A stretch of DNA of 64,000 nucleotides from Lutraria lutraria. Lineage: Eukaryota; Mollusca; Bivalvia; Venerida; Mactridae. The stretch lies in contig OZ026850.1 of NCBI GenBank assembly GCA_964023205.1, positions 5,001,270 to 5,065,269 on the forward strand. The letters run 5' to 3'. A program made the translations under genes and the position numbers. The notes below the pieces were generated by a model, which did not search any database, was not told the origin of the DNA, and worked only from the letters and a program-made list of their open reading frames with translations. Below, one piece after another: positions 33,801 to 43,118 of the stretch (positions are counted from its first letter, which is position 1; every line of letters starts with the position of its first letter).

Positions 33801-36800
33801 AAATAATATTTGATGATTAACAAGTATCTAAAATTCTCACCTGAACTTATGATAATTCCATTTGCCAAAATAATGTATCATAATATCAAAATTAATTTAA
33901 ACTACAATGTCCAACAATAACTTCAATGTGTCATTGAGGGTTTCCATATTTCAAATTTTCATTATTAAATGTTTTACCATGTTTATTTTCAATTCTTAAC
34001 ACAGTCCTCAACTTTAACACAGTGATTTTTCTTCCATATTTGTTTAGGCTACTGTGTAGTTCATAGTGAAAACACATGTGTGGAAGATTTTTGTAAAATG
34101 TGAATATTGAGGACCGTATTGATTGTTGGACATTGTAGTTTAAATTAATTTTGATATTATGATACATTATTTTGGCGACTGGAATTTGCGTAAGTTCAGG
34201 TGAGAATTATAGATACTTGTTAATCATCAAATATTATTTTACTGGTGTAGAAATGTACATGATAGTTATAGCTATTGATAAAAACTCATTTCAGTTATGT
34301 TCTTTCAGTAATTATTGAATAACGCCACGTTTTAGGATGCATATCAAAAATGTCAAATGACTATTTTTTCACAAATTTGTGCTTTGACGATTCACCTTAA
34401 GTCTTTTTGTTGGTATATACGTATATACATGTACAGCTATTAATGGCTTTGTAATACTGTCTACTTTGCTTTGAATCGTACATAAAATCATATGGCGAAC
34501 TTAAATTTCGATTTCGCTTAAGGCCGCCAAATATGAATTTGACTTTTTGTATGAAATCCATCTTCTGCAGTTTGTCACTATGGAAAATATTCTGACTTGA
34601 ATGATATTGGACATCTCATACATATGAGTTTTAAATAAGTGTCACCCTATTTCACTTTCGTTGACTATTACAGGTGATACGAACATAGTTATATTGCATA
34701 CTTTTATGAATGTTATATTTGTGATGTTATGTCAATTATTGTAATGCATAAATTTGTATATACCATAATAATGTTGATTTAATTTGTCTTTGCATTTGTA
34801 AATATGTTATTCTCTTCGAACACGGAGGATAATGAAAGTTCTATTATTCTGTTCATGACTTCAGTACCCAACTTTGTGGACGGCGATACTACGCTGAACT
34901 ATTTTCTGTTAATACGACAAATAAGTCTGTCAAAAACGCAGCAGGTTGAGAGAAAAACTGCACGCATTTGAGAACACTGGTTTCATTCTACATTTTTTTT
35001 CTATAACAAAATGAAAATTTGAAGGTTAACTTTCAGATTCACACCGGGTTGTATACAGTCATCTTCCCTGGTATGCCAGTAGGGTTGCCACTAGATAGTC
35101 CCACCCTGGCTGATAAACTAAAGGAGGCAGGATATTCCACGAACTTAGTGGGAAAATGGCACATTGGTTGTCATACAAGAGACTATTTGCCTACACGGCG
35201 AGGATTTGATAGATTTTTCGGTTAGTATTTATTGCAATATCTTTTGATATTAATAGTTTATGTTAACACACCAGTTTTCTGGATGATCGTTTAATGATTA
35301 TAAGTCCATCTTATTCATTATATTTTATATATAATTTCTTTTTCAAACTGTTCAATTGATTATTTCTGGAAACGTTTTGTCTGTTTGGTGCTTCATAAAA
35401 TGTTCGTTATCTGTGTCACTTACGTCATGACATACGGAACAGAATGATCTCTCGTATAATTAAAACAAAATAAAGTATACATTGTAAATTGAAATGCAAC
35501 TTACTTTTGCATTTTCTTCCGTTTCTCTCCCTTGCAGAATTTTCTCTTACTAAATATGCTGATATACATGTATTTAAAACATTGATTGTAACTAACTTTT
35601 ATTTTTTATACCCCCACTACCATTAGTAGGGGGGCTATGTCCCACTATGACCACTTTGTCGGTCGGTCTGTCCCGAAACTTGTCCGCACTGTATCTTCTC
35701 TATGTATTGAATGCTTTTTTATTACTTGGTACATTTGTTCACCATCATGGGACGGTGTGTCATGCGGAAGAATTACGTCAATATATCCAAGGTCAAGGTC
35801 ACACTTGGAGGTCAAGTGTAAAAAATGGCCATAGATTAGCTTGTTTTTCAGTTATCTATTGTGGGGTTTTAAATTAGCTGATCACCATCATTATAATAAC
35901 AAGCAATCACACGGATTATCGCACAGATTTTGTACAACTAGAAGCCATACATCTGTGACAAGGTGGTATGTGGGGGTATTTTAAGTCACTCTGTGGCAGT
36001 TCTAGTTTTGATAGAACGTTTAAGTTATTCATTTTGATAAACAGCGAGTAATGAAAATTCAGAAATCATGATACCTTGAATTAAATTTATAATACCAAAA
36101 CTTCCAAAAATTACCTTTCCCAAAATCCCACCTATCCAAAGTCAACCCAATACGTAAGAACATATTCGTATAATTATACTGGTGGATAACACACCATCTT
36201 ACTCTCACGGAGGCTACCGCCTTGGAGCGGTTTGAAGCAAACCTTATTCAATGACTCCAAAGTTTGTTTTTTTCCTAAATGTAAAGGCAAGATCTTTTAC
36301 CAAACAGATAATTGCTACTCAAGTTAGAATGACAGAAAATCTTCATTTTGCAAAATGAGAAAAACTTATGGATGAAAATGTGAATTTTGATAAATATCAT
36401 TAAAACGCATGTAACGTGATAAAACAAACACTCCTAATTCTATTATCCTAACATTGTGTTCATAATTCGCATGTATTTATCTTTTTATTGGACAATGAAA
36501 ATTTCAGGTATATACTCCGGACATTCTAACCATTATAATTACTCATCTTCATCTGGACAGAATATAGGATTTAATCTACATGACGGCGAAGAACCAGCAA
36601 ATATGACGTACTACACAGGGAAATATTCAACCAATTTGTTCGCTGAAAAGGCAATTGATATCATTGAAAAACACGATTCCGAAAAAGTAAGTTTCCTCCT
36701 TGTATCTCAGTTTTGGTGGAACAATCTCAGAAAGAGTTACGGCGGAAAGTAAAATAAACTGACACATTCACTTAATGTTCAATCACTGCAAAAAAATAAT

Positions 36801-39800
36801 TGAAAATGTTGCTAATTTTTAAACATTATACATGTACTAGTAATTATATACATGTAATACTTATTTGTTAGCTTGTATTTCTTTTATTTAATTGAGAAGA
36901 TTCCCATTTTCATTTGTTTGCATTCTTTCAAAGGTAGCCTATACACTATAGCAAGTATATTTAAGTGTATCACTGCGCTTTAAACTTATGCAGCGCATGT
37001 TATTGTGTAAAGTGAAATTGGAATAGCTAAACGACAGACCTATCAGGTGTACTGAAACAGTTAAACACTACTCTCTCTCTCTCTCTTCACTGCTGAGAAT
37101 TGCTTATCGGAGTAAATAAATAAACAAGTATATCCACATTTGCACCAAGAATGTACAAACCTAAATGGAACTGTAAAGTGAATTAGTTGATCTGATTAAA
37201 TGATTACTCCTAAGATATGTATTCCTGTATCTCTCTGGTTCCTTTCAGTTTATACTATTGAACTTAAAGAAAAATACTTTTCCAGAGTAGTTCCCAAGAT
37301 AGGAATATGGATTTGATAAAAATATAGAGGTCAGGTTTATATTGTCTTGAACACAATCTTGAAAAATGACACATGCGCAATTCTTATTTTTACTAGAGTT
37401 TACAATTTTACAATTTTTGTAAACTATTCTGTATTTAACTCATTCGATCATGTAAAATATTCTTTTCAAAACTAACTTTCTTGTATGAACATTTTTACAA
37501 TATTTGCATTTGTAATTGATTTCTTCCTTAACGGCTCTTTGAAGATGTTCTTGTTTATGTGTAAACCACTGACCTGACATGATTTTTTTGTCCACATTAT
37601 TTTTCAAAGTTATGAAGTGTAGGATTCTAGCACATAAAAATTCAATCAGCAGTGTATACATCAATACTTTAAGCGCTTTGATTACAAGTCGGTACTGATG
37701 GATTTTCATGTGGAGATTCCTAAGAATCTAAATAGTGTAAAAAAGCCGAAGAGGAAAATGAAGCTATTCGTTTGCACACACAGAAGATAACTTTTAAATA
37801 GGGGTCGAAAGGGAAGATTTGTGCGCGTGATTTGTTTCTTCATGACGTGATCTAAGGCCATCCCACATCAAATGAGCTATGAAGATTACTTTGATTTTGA
37901 TCTTGTTTTAACTAGTGTTTATGTCCGTCTTATTTCCTCTTTATGTATATTTTCAGCCGCTGCTCCTAGTTGTAGCTTTCACAGCTCCACATGCACCCCA
38001 TCAAGTGCCCAGGAAATACAGTGAAGCCTATGACGAACAATTTGGAGTTAACTCAACGAAGAGCTTATATGCCGGTAAGTCAAGTAACTAAACACTACAT
38101 GCCCAAGGGTAACATGTCGAGTCTGCTTTTAAGAAAGTCCACGACCTTCACCTTTGAACTATGAGTCTATGACATGGTACATTATCTCATTCAAGTTTAT
38201 ACCAAGTTATTTAAAATTCTTTGACTGCAAACAGAAGGTACAGTCCAGACAAGTAAAAATCCCCAAAAGTGAAACCTGGCTCTTACGCTCGACACATCCT
38301 CACATTATGGAGAACATTTGTGCCAATTTCGAAATCCTTCAATGCGTACAGGAAAAAATATCTGACCTCTAATGTGACATTGACCTTAGAGCTATTGACC
38401 TGAGTCTTAAGCGTGACTCACTGTCTCAATGTGTTTGGCAATAAGTTATTTTCAGGTAACATGTATGTTTATACATAAGAGAGATACAGTCTTGACAAGG
38501 TCTATGATACTCTTTTTTGACGTTTCACCTCTAAGTGTGACCCTGAGCTTTGAGCAACATACCTGGGTTTGTGCGCTACTCACCGTCTCAAGGTGTTTAA
38601 CTAATATGCTTAGTTATTATCAAATATGCCAATGCATTAGGGAGATTCAGCCCGGACTAGGAAATCCGGCGGACTCACTCACTCGTACAAACACACACGC
38701 AACTGCCATTGTGGTGGCTGCTAGCGGGCTCGTAAGACATAGTATAAATTAATTCAATTAATAGTGCACGTAAAAAGCTACAAAAGAACTGTTTAGACTT
38801 GCCCCAAATAAACAATATGAATTTCTTCGAGTATGAATTGTTCGTGTCAATAATAATTCCTTTCAGGTATGATAACTTGCATGGACGAAGCTGTTGGCAA
38901 TATAACAGACGCTTTTAAAAGAAAAGATCTATGGCGTGATACTGTGATGATATATACATCAGGTAACTTTTTACGACACTTGGAAACCTAATGTAATTTT
39001 TATTTACCACTGGGTTAGATTAGGCAGTCAAATATATCTAATCGGATGGAGTACGCTTTAATTATTTAGATTTTAGGACTTCAGCTTAACCATATTTATG
39101 ACAAATAAGCCAAATATCAGCAGCTAAGAGACAAGATGCCAATCTAATCTAGAATGGTGTCCTGGTAAAGAACTTTGTGACAAACACTTATTGCCTTAAG
39201 CTATAATTCCTCTATACCTTTGATTGTCTTTGACCTGACTGCACTTGAATAACATCTAATTATGAAAACAATTCAATATTTGTGTTCCGAATGAGTTACA
39301 TACGTGAGTACACCATGTATACCATGTTTCGAAACAACATTCGAATGGGTTGTTATAAATAGATTTGTTTGTTGTTCTACGTTGTTTCTACTCTAAGGCC
39401 AAGTTCTAGATTCCCTGATATGGTACATTGCATGAATTCTTAGTACTAACTAGTGCATGATTTACTCAGGGATACCATAATTATTATGTTTATACAATAA
39501 ATCTTTAACAGACAACGGAGCTATTGGGAGTATTCAACACGCTAATTATCCACTCCGAGGACACAAGGGTAGTTTATTTGAAGGTGGTATCAAGGTACCA
39601 GGTTTTGTTCACAGTGATCTACTACATGACAATGTGAAAGGGACCATCTCAAAAGAATTGCTGCATGTGACCGACTGGTTTCCAACTTTGGTAGGCCTTG
39701 GTCAAGGAAATCTTAACAATACTAAACAACTTTATGGACACGATGTTCAGAAAACTATTTTGTAAGTGAATCATTCAACTCTTTGTTGCTTTATATATGT

Positions 39801-42800
39801 TTTTTTCAACGCAGCTAATCAAAAGTAACCGGTTAATCGGACAAACGAACGGTTAATCGATTAAGTTGACATCCCTATTAGAGACACTACAATTCAAGAT
39901 TTGACGCTCTTGTAGGATTTTAATTTTCCGAGGCCATTTCGTAAATAATCAAATTTCCGACTACTTAGTATATCCGAACAACAGCAGTGACTCCAGAGCA
40001 TTGATTTGATACTGTTGCTAACGAAAACAAACTGAGGTCACTGCGAATTCGACACGTATTTTTTGTAAGTTTGAGAGCTTGCTATTCCAGTTCAGATCAA
40101 TGATTTGATATAACATTAGATGGTGGTTAAAAAGAAATTATTTCTGTGTAAATTAAAGAAACAATAGCCCAAGTCCCTCTCACAAAATATTAACATACAT
40201 TGTTGGTATGCTCGTTATAAATTCGAAATCTGTCACACATAAGACAATATTCAAACCAGTATGATAATTGTGTTGTTATCTATTCATTATCGTACTTTTT
40301 ATTGTCGACTACCATAAAAACCAATGAATTCTTGGCTTAATGTATCTGACTTGGATGTCATGTCAAATCAAGTTTCGCCAATTTATATATTTACAAACCA
40401 AACCATAATTATATACTAAAATAAACCAACTGTAAACTGCATGCAAGTAATTTGAAACAAATATTACATTTGATTGGTCTTCTATAAACCAATCTCGCAC
40501 TTATTTTTTACAATTTTTTGAACAACGATAACTACTCTGTATAAAGGAATATAATACAACAAGTAGCCTTAAAATCACTATAAATATATAAAGCAGGGAA
40601 CGTGTCTCAGTTTTCTGATAACGTCCACCGTTCGTTAGATACTTGACTTTAAAGAAATTCCGTACACAGGACCCCGCTGTTTATTACGTAATACTCCATA
40701 GAGAAAAAATGAAAGCAAGTATCAAAATTCCGAGGAATGTTTCCCTAAATTAACATTTCCGCTACAAAATACCGAAAACCGCTTTGAAGTCTGTCATCAT
40801 ATAACACGGCAATGTTAATTAAAAAATGACACCTTCTGTGTTTTTTAAGGTGAAGTGTCGGATTATTGTCGTCTCATGAAATCAACGAATTTGGTCCGTC
40901 CCATTCAATTTTGATAGCCAATCAAAATCGCTTATGTTAACGGTTCAATAATTGAAACCACTCCCAGGTTTGATGTCTAGTAAGAAGTTTTATAACAATT
41001 GTTTTGTCATTAATGAATTAATAATATCATATCGTACCAATACAATGCACATTACGTTAGAAATGTTTAACGCTGATAAGGAAAAGTCGATAAAGGGATG
41101 CAGTATTTATCGCAATAAAACACCATTTATTAAGCGTTCGGTTAGATTTTTTTGTTGCTTGGTTATATAATATGATATTCAATCTTTATAAATAACGTAA
41201 AATATAATTTTACGTTATTTTAGCGATTTCAACCAAGGCGTATACCTTAAAGTCACAATATGATTTCGTTTTACATCCAATACTGTGAATATGATCATTA
41301 AAATTAATCTCACCCACAAAGTATACGAACATAGTCATCAAGATAATCAGTTGAATACGCGCCAAAAACAAAACTCAACCATCTTATTATTTGTTGATAT
41401 ATGTTACTGTAAAACAGAATAACGTGCTTTATACTAGTATGAAAAGAATACTGTAGAAATGCAATGAAATGAGAGTAAACGGATTTTACGTTATTCTTTT
41501 CTACAAAAGTGAAGGAGAAAAAAGTCCACGAACAGAAATACTACATGATATCAACGTACGGAAGATGTCCGAAGGCCATGCACTGTTCAACGACACATTT
41601 GATTCACGTATCAAAGCCTCCCTTCGTATTAGGGACTGGAAACTACTGACAGGGACTAGAGCTACCGGTATACCAATTTCATTTTCTTACATGTATGTGT
41701 GTGTGTGAGGGGGGGGGGGTGCGTGCGTGAGTGAGTGAGTGCGTGCGTGCGTGCGTGCGTCAACAATTGCTTTAAACAACATCTCCTTCTTAACCAGTTG
41801 GTCAATTTCAACGAAACTTTGCATGGATGTGCCTTGCATGAAGCTCTGAAGTTGTTAAAAAATTAATGTCATTCAAAATTCAGGTTGCCATGACAACCAA
41901 AAGGAAAACAAATATTCTTGTTTAAAACCACAGGCCCTAGAGCTTAGATATTTGGTGTGTGGCATTATCTAGTGGTCCTCTGCAAAGTTTGTTCAAATTA
42001 TTGCCATAGGGTCAAAATTGGCCCCGCCCCAAGGGTCACTTGATTTTACATAGACTTATATATTATCTTAGGGTCAAAATTTGCCCCGTCCCAGGGGTCA
42101 CTTGATTCATATAGGCTTATATAGGAACATTTTCTAGTGGACCTCTAATAAGTTTGTTCAAATTATTGTCCTGGGGTTAAAATTGGCCCTGCACCGGGGT
42201 TTATTCCAATCTTTTAAGGAAAATTGAAAAAACATTCAAGTCTGAAACCACAAAACCTAGAGCTAAAATATTTGGTATGTAGCATTGTCTAGCGGACCTC
42301 TACCAAGTCTGTTAAAAGTATGGCTCCAGGTTGAAAATTATCACCGCCCCGCGGTTCACATGAATTATATAGGCTTATATACGAAAAACAAAATATGCTT
42401 GTACAAAACCTCAAGGCCTTGAGCTTACATATTTTGTATGTAGCATTGTCTGGCGGACATCCACCAAGTTTGTTTAAATTATTGCCGTAGGGGCAAAATT
42501 GGCCCCGCCCCAGGGTCACTTAATTTTACAAAGGCTCATGATAATTTTCTCTAAGAGTCTTTTTTATCTGTTGAGCGATATAGGGCCATCATTTTGTGTA
42601 TCATAATCTATTGGCGAAGAACGATTCTATATAGAAGAAGTTTCATCCAAATTCATAGTATTCTTGATATTGAGGTAGTCGCTAAGCCTAAGAGAAGTTA
42701 CACTGTAGTGACCCAATACTAAAATGGTTAGTTTTGATTTCAGAACCACACCCAAATACTAACAAGACTGGAAACTTATTAAATCTTTGGCTTTTCAACA

Positions 42801-42976
42801 TAAAAAACGATCCATCAGAAAAGAATGATCTTTCTTTATCTCGACCTGATTTGGTGAAGACAATGTTAGACAGGTTGGAGGTCTATAGAAAAACTGTGGT
42901 ACCAGGATTAGTATACAAAGTCGACCAATGTTCATTTCCGAAGTATCACAACGGATTCTGGGAGCCATGGATGTGA
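21431..42976 (+). CDS. ARSB: Arylsulfatase B-like gene 1 (eight visible exons)
   Basis: Exons: 21431..21816, 35037..35220, 36508..36686, 37957..38074, 38867..38962, 39512..39761, 41510..41667, 42744..42976. All have GT-AG borders and phases that join, giving about 534 residues, close to the length of animal ARSB. An N-terminal hydrophobic stretch ([16 protein letters not shown]) could be a signal or anchor. Active-site elements in order: Asp-Asp in 'ITDDQGY', formylglycine Cys in '[10 protein letters not shown]', 'GKWHIG', His in 'APHAPHQVP', Asp-Asn in 'SDNGAIG', Lys in '[12 protein letters not shown]'; the end is 'WEPWM'. Family role: removal of sulfate esters, classically from N-acetylgalactosamine 4-sulfate. 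The first exon enters in phase 1, so an upstream start exon is missing. ARSI/ARSJ-type paralogy is not excluded. Confidence 0.92.
22600..23330 (+). pseudogene. LINE 3, reverse transcriptase part, broken
   Basis: Across frames the plus strand reads '[16 protein letters not shown]', then (after a 13-G run at 22669..22681 that breaks the frame) '[18 protein letters not shown]', '[18 protein letters not shown]', '[18 protein letters not shown]' and '[10 protein letters not shown]'. These correspond to the RQG/LSPLLF box, the ADD catalytic box, the LG(V)xxD block and the LYGCE block of LINE reverse transcriptases. Multiple frameshifts make it dead. Element C separates it from its C-terminal part at 25320..26130. 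Confidence 0.65.
23722..24826 (+). mobile_element. Element 'C', left copy
   Basis: About 1.1 kb nearly identical to the reverse complement of 29980..31070. The left tip carries a perfect-looking short hairpin GTACGGCGGCGG/CCCGCCGTAC (23725..23749); the other end has GCGCCGTACAAACATTTAAC, whose GCCGTAC core is the inverse of the left tip. The open frames inside (for example 23758..23949) resemble nothing known. It sits inside LINE 3. Probably a non-autonomous DNA element of unknown family. Confidence 0.65.
24830..25319. other. Sequence after element C with an inverted echo of its left arm
   Basis: Bases 24919..24977 (TCTATAAATAGCGATTCCGTCATCAAAATAACACTAG region) resemble the reverse complement of about 23880..23950 in element C, so a second arm or an older relative lies here. 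The 68-codon frame at 24987..25193 has no recognisable match. Confidence 0.4.
25320..26130 (+). pseudogene. LINE 3, C-terminal part, broken
   Basis: Plus-strand frames give '[14 protein letters not shown]', '[21 protein letters not shown]', '[12 protein letters not shown]', '[20 protein letters not shown]' and '[12 protein letters not shown]', followed near 26000 by '[16 protein letters not shown]', a degenerate cysteine motif. The blocks fit the region after the RT of the same kind of LINE as at 22600..23330. Stops and indels throughout. Confidence 0.55.
26225..26319 (+). mobile_element. FB half copy, left piece
   Basis: Matches 16643..16735 in the left arm of FB (TCAAATACTCATGATTGTCA ... 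TACTCTCC..GGAGG). It is cut at GGAGG by element AB and resumes at 28608. Confidence 0.65.
26320..28607 (-). mobile_element. TIR element 'AB', right copy, inverted
   Basis: A 2,288-base uninterrupted copy. Its ends, CATGTCCAACTTTGGCGGAC at 26320 and GTCCGCGAAAGTTGGGTATG ending at 28607, form an imperfect inverted pair. 27143..28607 matches 4102..5577 and 26320..26830 matches 14470..14955, both in reverse complement. The middle, about 290 bases, is unique to this copy. It sits in an FB copy whose uninterrupted version (GGAGGAATGAATAAA) shows the insertion point. No protein frame. Confidence 0.75.
28608..28740 (+). mobile_element. FB half copy, right piece
   Basis: Continues the FB left-arm sequence after the AB insertion: AATAAATGTACAGAC, then AAAAAGCAACTTCATAC and TATAACGTTTTGTTATAG. 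No opposite arm follows. Confidence 0.6.
28869..28932. repeat. Small hairpin, CGTTGGGGATT...AATCCCCACG
   Basis: About 22 bases, CGTTGGGGATTCAATTTCGT onward, pair with TCCACGAAATCAAATCCCCA at 28910 onward; loop about 17 bases. Probably a MITE-like relic. Confidence 0.5.
29473..29627. repeat. Fold-back MITE with 35-bp inverted ends
   Basis: 29473..29507 and 29593..29627 are inverted with two differences (landmarks GAAATTTCTTTATC and TACACCGCCAT). An (AT)n tract lies just inside the right arm. It interrupts the DIRS-like RNase H region read on the minus strand. Confidence 0.7.
29630..29979 (-). pseudogene. DIRS-type RNase H-like fragment
   Basis: Minus-strand reading gives '[20 protein letters not shown]', containing a DAS-x-G-like core, and further on '[19 protein letters not shown]', '[10 protein letters not shown]' and 'FLLNR', matching the layout of the RNase H domain after a DIRS-type RT. 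Several stops. Bounded by element C (29980) and a fold-back MITE (ending 29627). Confidence 0.5.
29980..31070 (-). mobile_element. Element 'C', right copy, inverted
   Basis: Near-identical reverse complement of 23722..24826. The hairpin tip here is a perfect palindrome, GTACGGCGGCCG-AAGG-type core at 31044..31068. It interrupts the DIRS-like RT between its aspartate box (31075..31197) and RNase H part (29979 downward). No recognised protein. Confidence 0.7.
31071..31197 (-). pseudogene. DIRS-type RT catalytic-box fragment
   Basis: The minus strand reads '[20 protein letters not shown]' then '[17 protein letters not shown]'. The 'FLDG' is the position of the F/YLDD catalytic box; one Asp appears lost, which with the break would inactivate it. 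Confidence 0.6.
31240..31758 (+). pseudogene. DIRS-type gag-like ORF
   Basis: One frame from 31240 reads '[20 protein letters not shown]', 'LHRQKLIK', a stop near 31408, '[15 protein letters not shown]' and '[16 protein letters not shown]', ending with a zinc knuckle [14 protein letters not shown] (31644..31685; C-x2-C-x4-H-x4-C). This conserved ORF accompanies DIRS-type RT in many marine invertebrate elements. Only the single stop and the lack of a clear start break it; it is better preserved than the copy at 960..1687. Confidence 0.7.
31880..32425 (+). pseudogene. DIRS-type reverse transcriptase, N-terminal half
   Basis: From about 31952 one frame reads '[10 protein letters not shown]', '[20 protein letters not shown]', '[20 protein letters not shown]', a TGA at 32208..32210, '[20 protein letters not shown]', '[20 protein letters not shown]' and '[14 protein letters not shown]'. 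The Asp of '[10 protein letters not shown]' is the first catalytic residue. Coding homology ends exactly where a 90-nt palindrome begins (32425). Confidence 0.8.
32425..32514. repeat. 90-nt near-perfect palindrome
   Basis: 32425..32469 and 32470..32514 are reverse complements with three mismatches and no loop; the centre is GAAATTAATATTAATTTC. It contains CACGC..TACTACGTA motifs on both arms. It starts where the DIRS RT frame stops. Confidence 0.85.
32515..33639. other. No gene seen (gene 1 intron 1)
   Basis: AT-rich, stops in all frames, no recognised repeat. Confidence 0.45.
33640..34400. mobile_element. piggyBac-like fold-back element with TTAA ends
   Basis: TTAA at 33640..33643 and 34397..34400 flank ends GGTGAATC and GATTCACC. 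Inverted arms of about 280 bases (to 33919 and from 34122) enclose about 200 bases. TTAA target duplication is the hallmark of piggyBac elements; no transposase is present, so it is non-autonomous. Arms differ by scattered substitutions and small indels. Confidence 0.65.
34401..35036. other. Intron end before gene 1 exon 2, nothing recognised
   Basis: AT-rich sequence leading to the acceptor CTTTCAG. CCCAACTTTGTGGACGG at 34868..34884 recalls the AB inverted repeat but no element could be traced from it. Confidence 0.4.
35037..35220 (+). CDS. Gene 1, visible exon 2 (GKWH)
   Basis: 184 nt, phase 0 to phase 1. Encodes '[20 protein letters not shown]', '[17 protein letters not shown]' and '[12 protein letters not shown]'. 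The Lys and His of GKWH line the sulfatase active site. Same length as the exon at 48806..48989. Confidence 0.93.
35607..36010 (+). repeat. Interspersed element TATACCCCC...GGGGGTATTTTAAGTCAC
   Basis: Begins TATACCCCCACTACCATTAG and GTCGGTCGGTCTGTCC, contains GGTCAAGGTCACACTTGGAG, and ends TGTGGGGGTATTTTAAGTCA then CTCTGTGGCAGTTCTAG. Short inverted ends (ATACCCCCAC / GTGGGGGTAT). It has the look of a widespread mollusc repeat. It lies in gene 1 intron 2 and is absent from the gene 2 intron. Confidence 0.6.
36110..36300 (+). repeat. 'ACCGCCTTGG' repeat, copy in gene 1 intron 2
   Basis: Contains TCTCACGGAGGCTACCGCCT and TGGAGCGGTTTGAAGCAAA preceded by a C-rich stretch. Related to 49215..49350 (same place in gene 2) and 47190..47330 (before gene 2 exon 1). 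Confidence 0.5.
36508..36686 (+). CDS. Gene 1, visible exon 3
   Basis: 179 nt, phase 1 to phase 0. Encodes '[18 protein letters not shown]', '[20 protein letters not shown]' and '[17 protein letters not shown]'. The DGEE...YST block is characteristic of ARSB-like proteins. Confidence 0.92.
37957..38074 (+). CDS. Gene 1, visible exon 4 (active-site His)
   Basis: 118 nt, phase 0 to phase 1. '[20 protein letters not shown]' carries the substrate-sulfate-binding His position; then '[19 protein letters not shown]'. Confidence 0.93.
38095..38750 (+). repeat. Degenerate tandem repeat in gene 1 intron 4
   Basis: Units of roughly 150-200 bases recur with 'tgacctt(a)gagct..ttgacctg', 'cgtgactcactgtctcaatg' and 'ccaatgcattagggagat..gtccggac' motifs. 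The apparent open frames at 38154..38372 and 38429..38752 come from the repeat. The same array is in gene 2 intron 4 (56573..57200). Confidence 0.5.
38867..38962 (+). CDS. Gene 1, visible exon 5
   Basis: 96 nt, phase 1 to phase 1. '[18 protein letters not shown]' then '[13 protein letters not shown]', the helix and strand leading into the Asp-Asn metal ligands. Confidence 0.93.
39512..39761 (+). CDS. Gene 1, visible exon 6 (Asp-Asn, Lys)
   Basis: 250 nt, phase 1 to phase 2. The split first codon makes the Asp of 'DNGAIG', the second calcium-ligand pair. '[18 protein letters not shown]' holds the active-site Lys, followed by '[15 protein letters not shown]'. Identical length to the gene 2 exon. 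Confidence 0.93.
39820..39880 (-). repeat. hAT-like element end
   Basis: On the minus strand it begins AGGGATGTCAACTTAATCGA and continues TTAACCGTTCG, a form common at hAT ends. The same tip is at 58250..58320 in gene 2 intron 6, so it predates or was copied between the paralogues. The opposite end was not located. Confidence 0.4.
41510..41667 (+). CDS. Gene 1, visible exon 7
   Basis: 158 nt, phase 2 to phase 1. '[16 protein letters not shown]', '[20 protein letters not shown]' and 'LLTGTRATG'. Gene 2 ends this exon with 'LLTGYPG', the usual ARSB form, so gene 1 is two codons longer and altered here. Confidence 0.9.
41694..41760 (+). repeat. Microsatellite (GT)n-(G)n-(GTGC)n
   Basis: GTGTGTGTG, a run of G, then GTGAGTGAG and GTGCGTGCG units just inside gene 1 intron 7. 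Not in gene 2. Confidence 0.85.
41930..42540 (+). repeat. Tandem repeat units in gene 1 intron 7
   Basis: Three to four units of roughly 130-200 bases with 'ccctagagcttagatatttgg', 'gtagcattgtctagcggac', 'caagtttgttcaaattattg' and 'aaaattggccccgccccagg'. Not in gene 2 intron 7 (360 bases), though decayed relatives lie at about 62220..62490. Confidence 0.65.
42744..42976 (+). CDS. Gene 1, last exon
   Basis: 233 nt, enters in phase 1, TGA at 42974..42976. '[20 protein letters not shown]', '[16 protein letters not shown]' and the end 'FWEPWM'. The WLF..DPSE..DLS block and terminal PWM are shared with ARSB. Confidence 0.93.
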
Positions 42977-43118
42977 AATTTAGATATTTGTATGGATGGT
43001 CATCATATTTGTAAACGGTCGAACATGTTTGTTTGGAAGGAATGGCCTTTCTGTATTTAACTAATGCTATGCTTATTTTTAAATCTGCGCAAAATTAATC
43101 TTCGATGAAATATCTATG

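Larger units (their letters stand above)
21817..35036 (+). other. Gene 1 intron 1, 13.2 kb, filled with mobile elements
   Basis: Donor GTGAGT at 21817 and acceptor CTTTCAG ending at 35036. The paralogous intron in gene 2 is 1,051 bases. The excess is LINE 3, two inverted copies of element C, half of FB, an inverted AB, a rearranged DIRS-like element, two fold-backs and a palindrome. Splicing across it is inferred from matching phases and the paralogue. Confidence 0.8.

Noticed and set aside
34868..34884. CCCAACTTTGTGGACGG as a third AB end
   Set aside because: No matching internal AB sequence follows on either side.
38154..38752. Open frames in gene 1 intron 4 (and 56991..57206 in gene 2)
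   Set aside because: Fall in a degenerate tandem repeat; no protein features.
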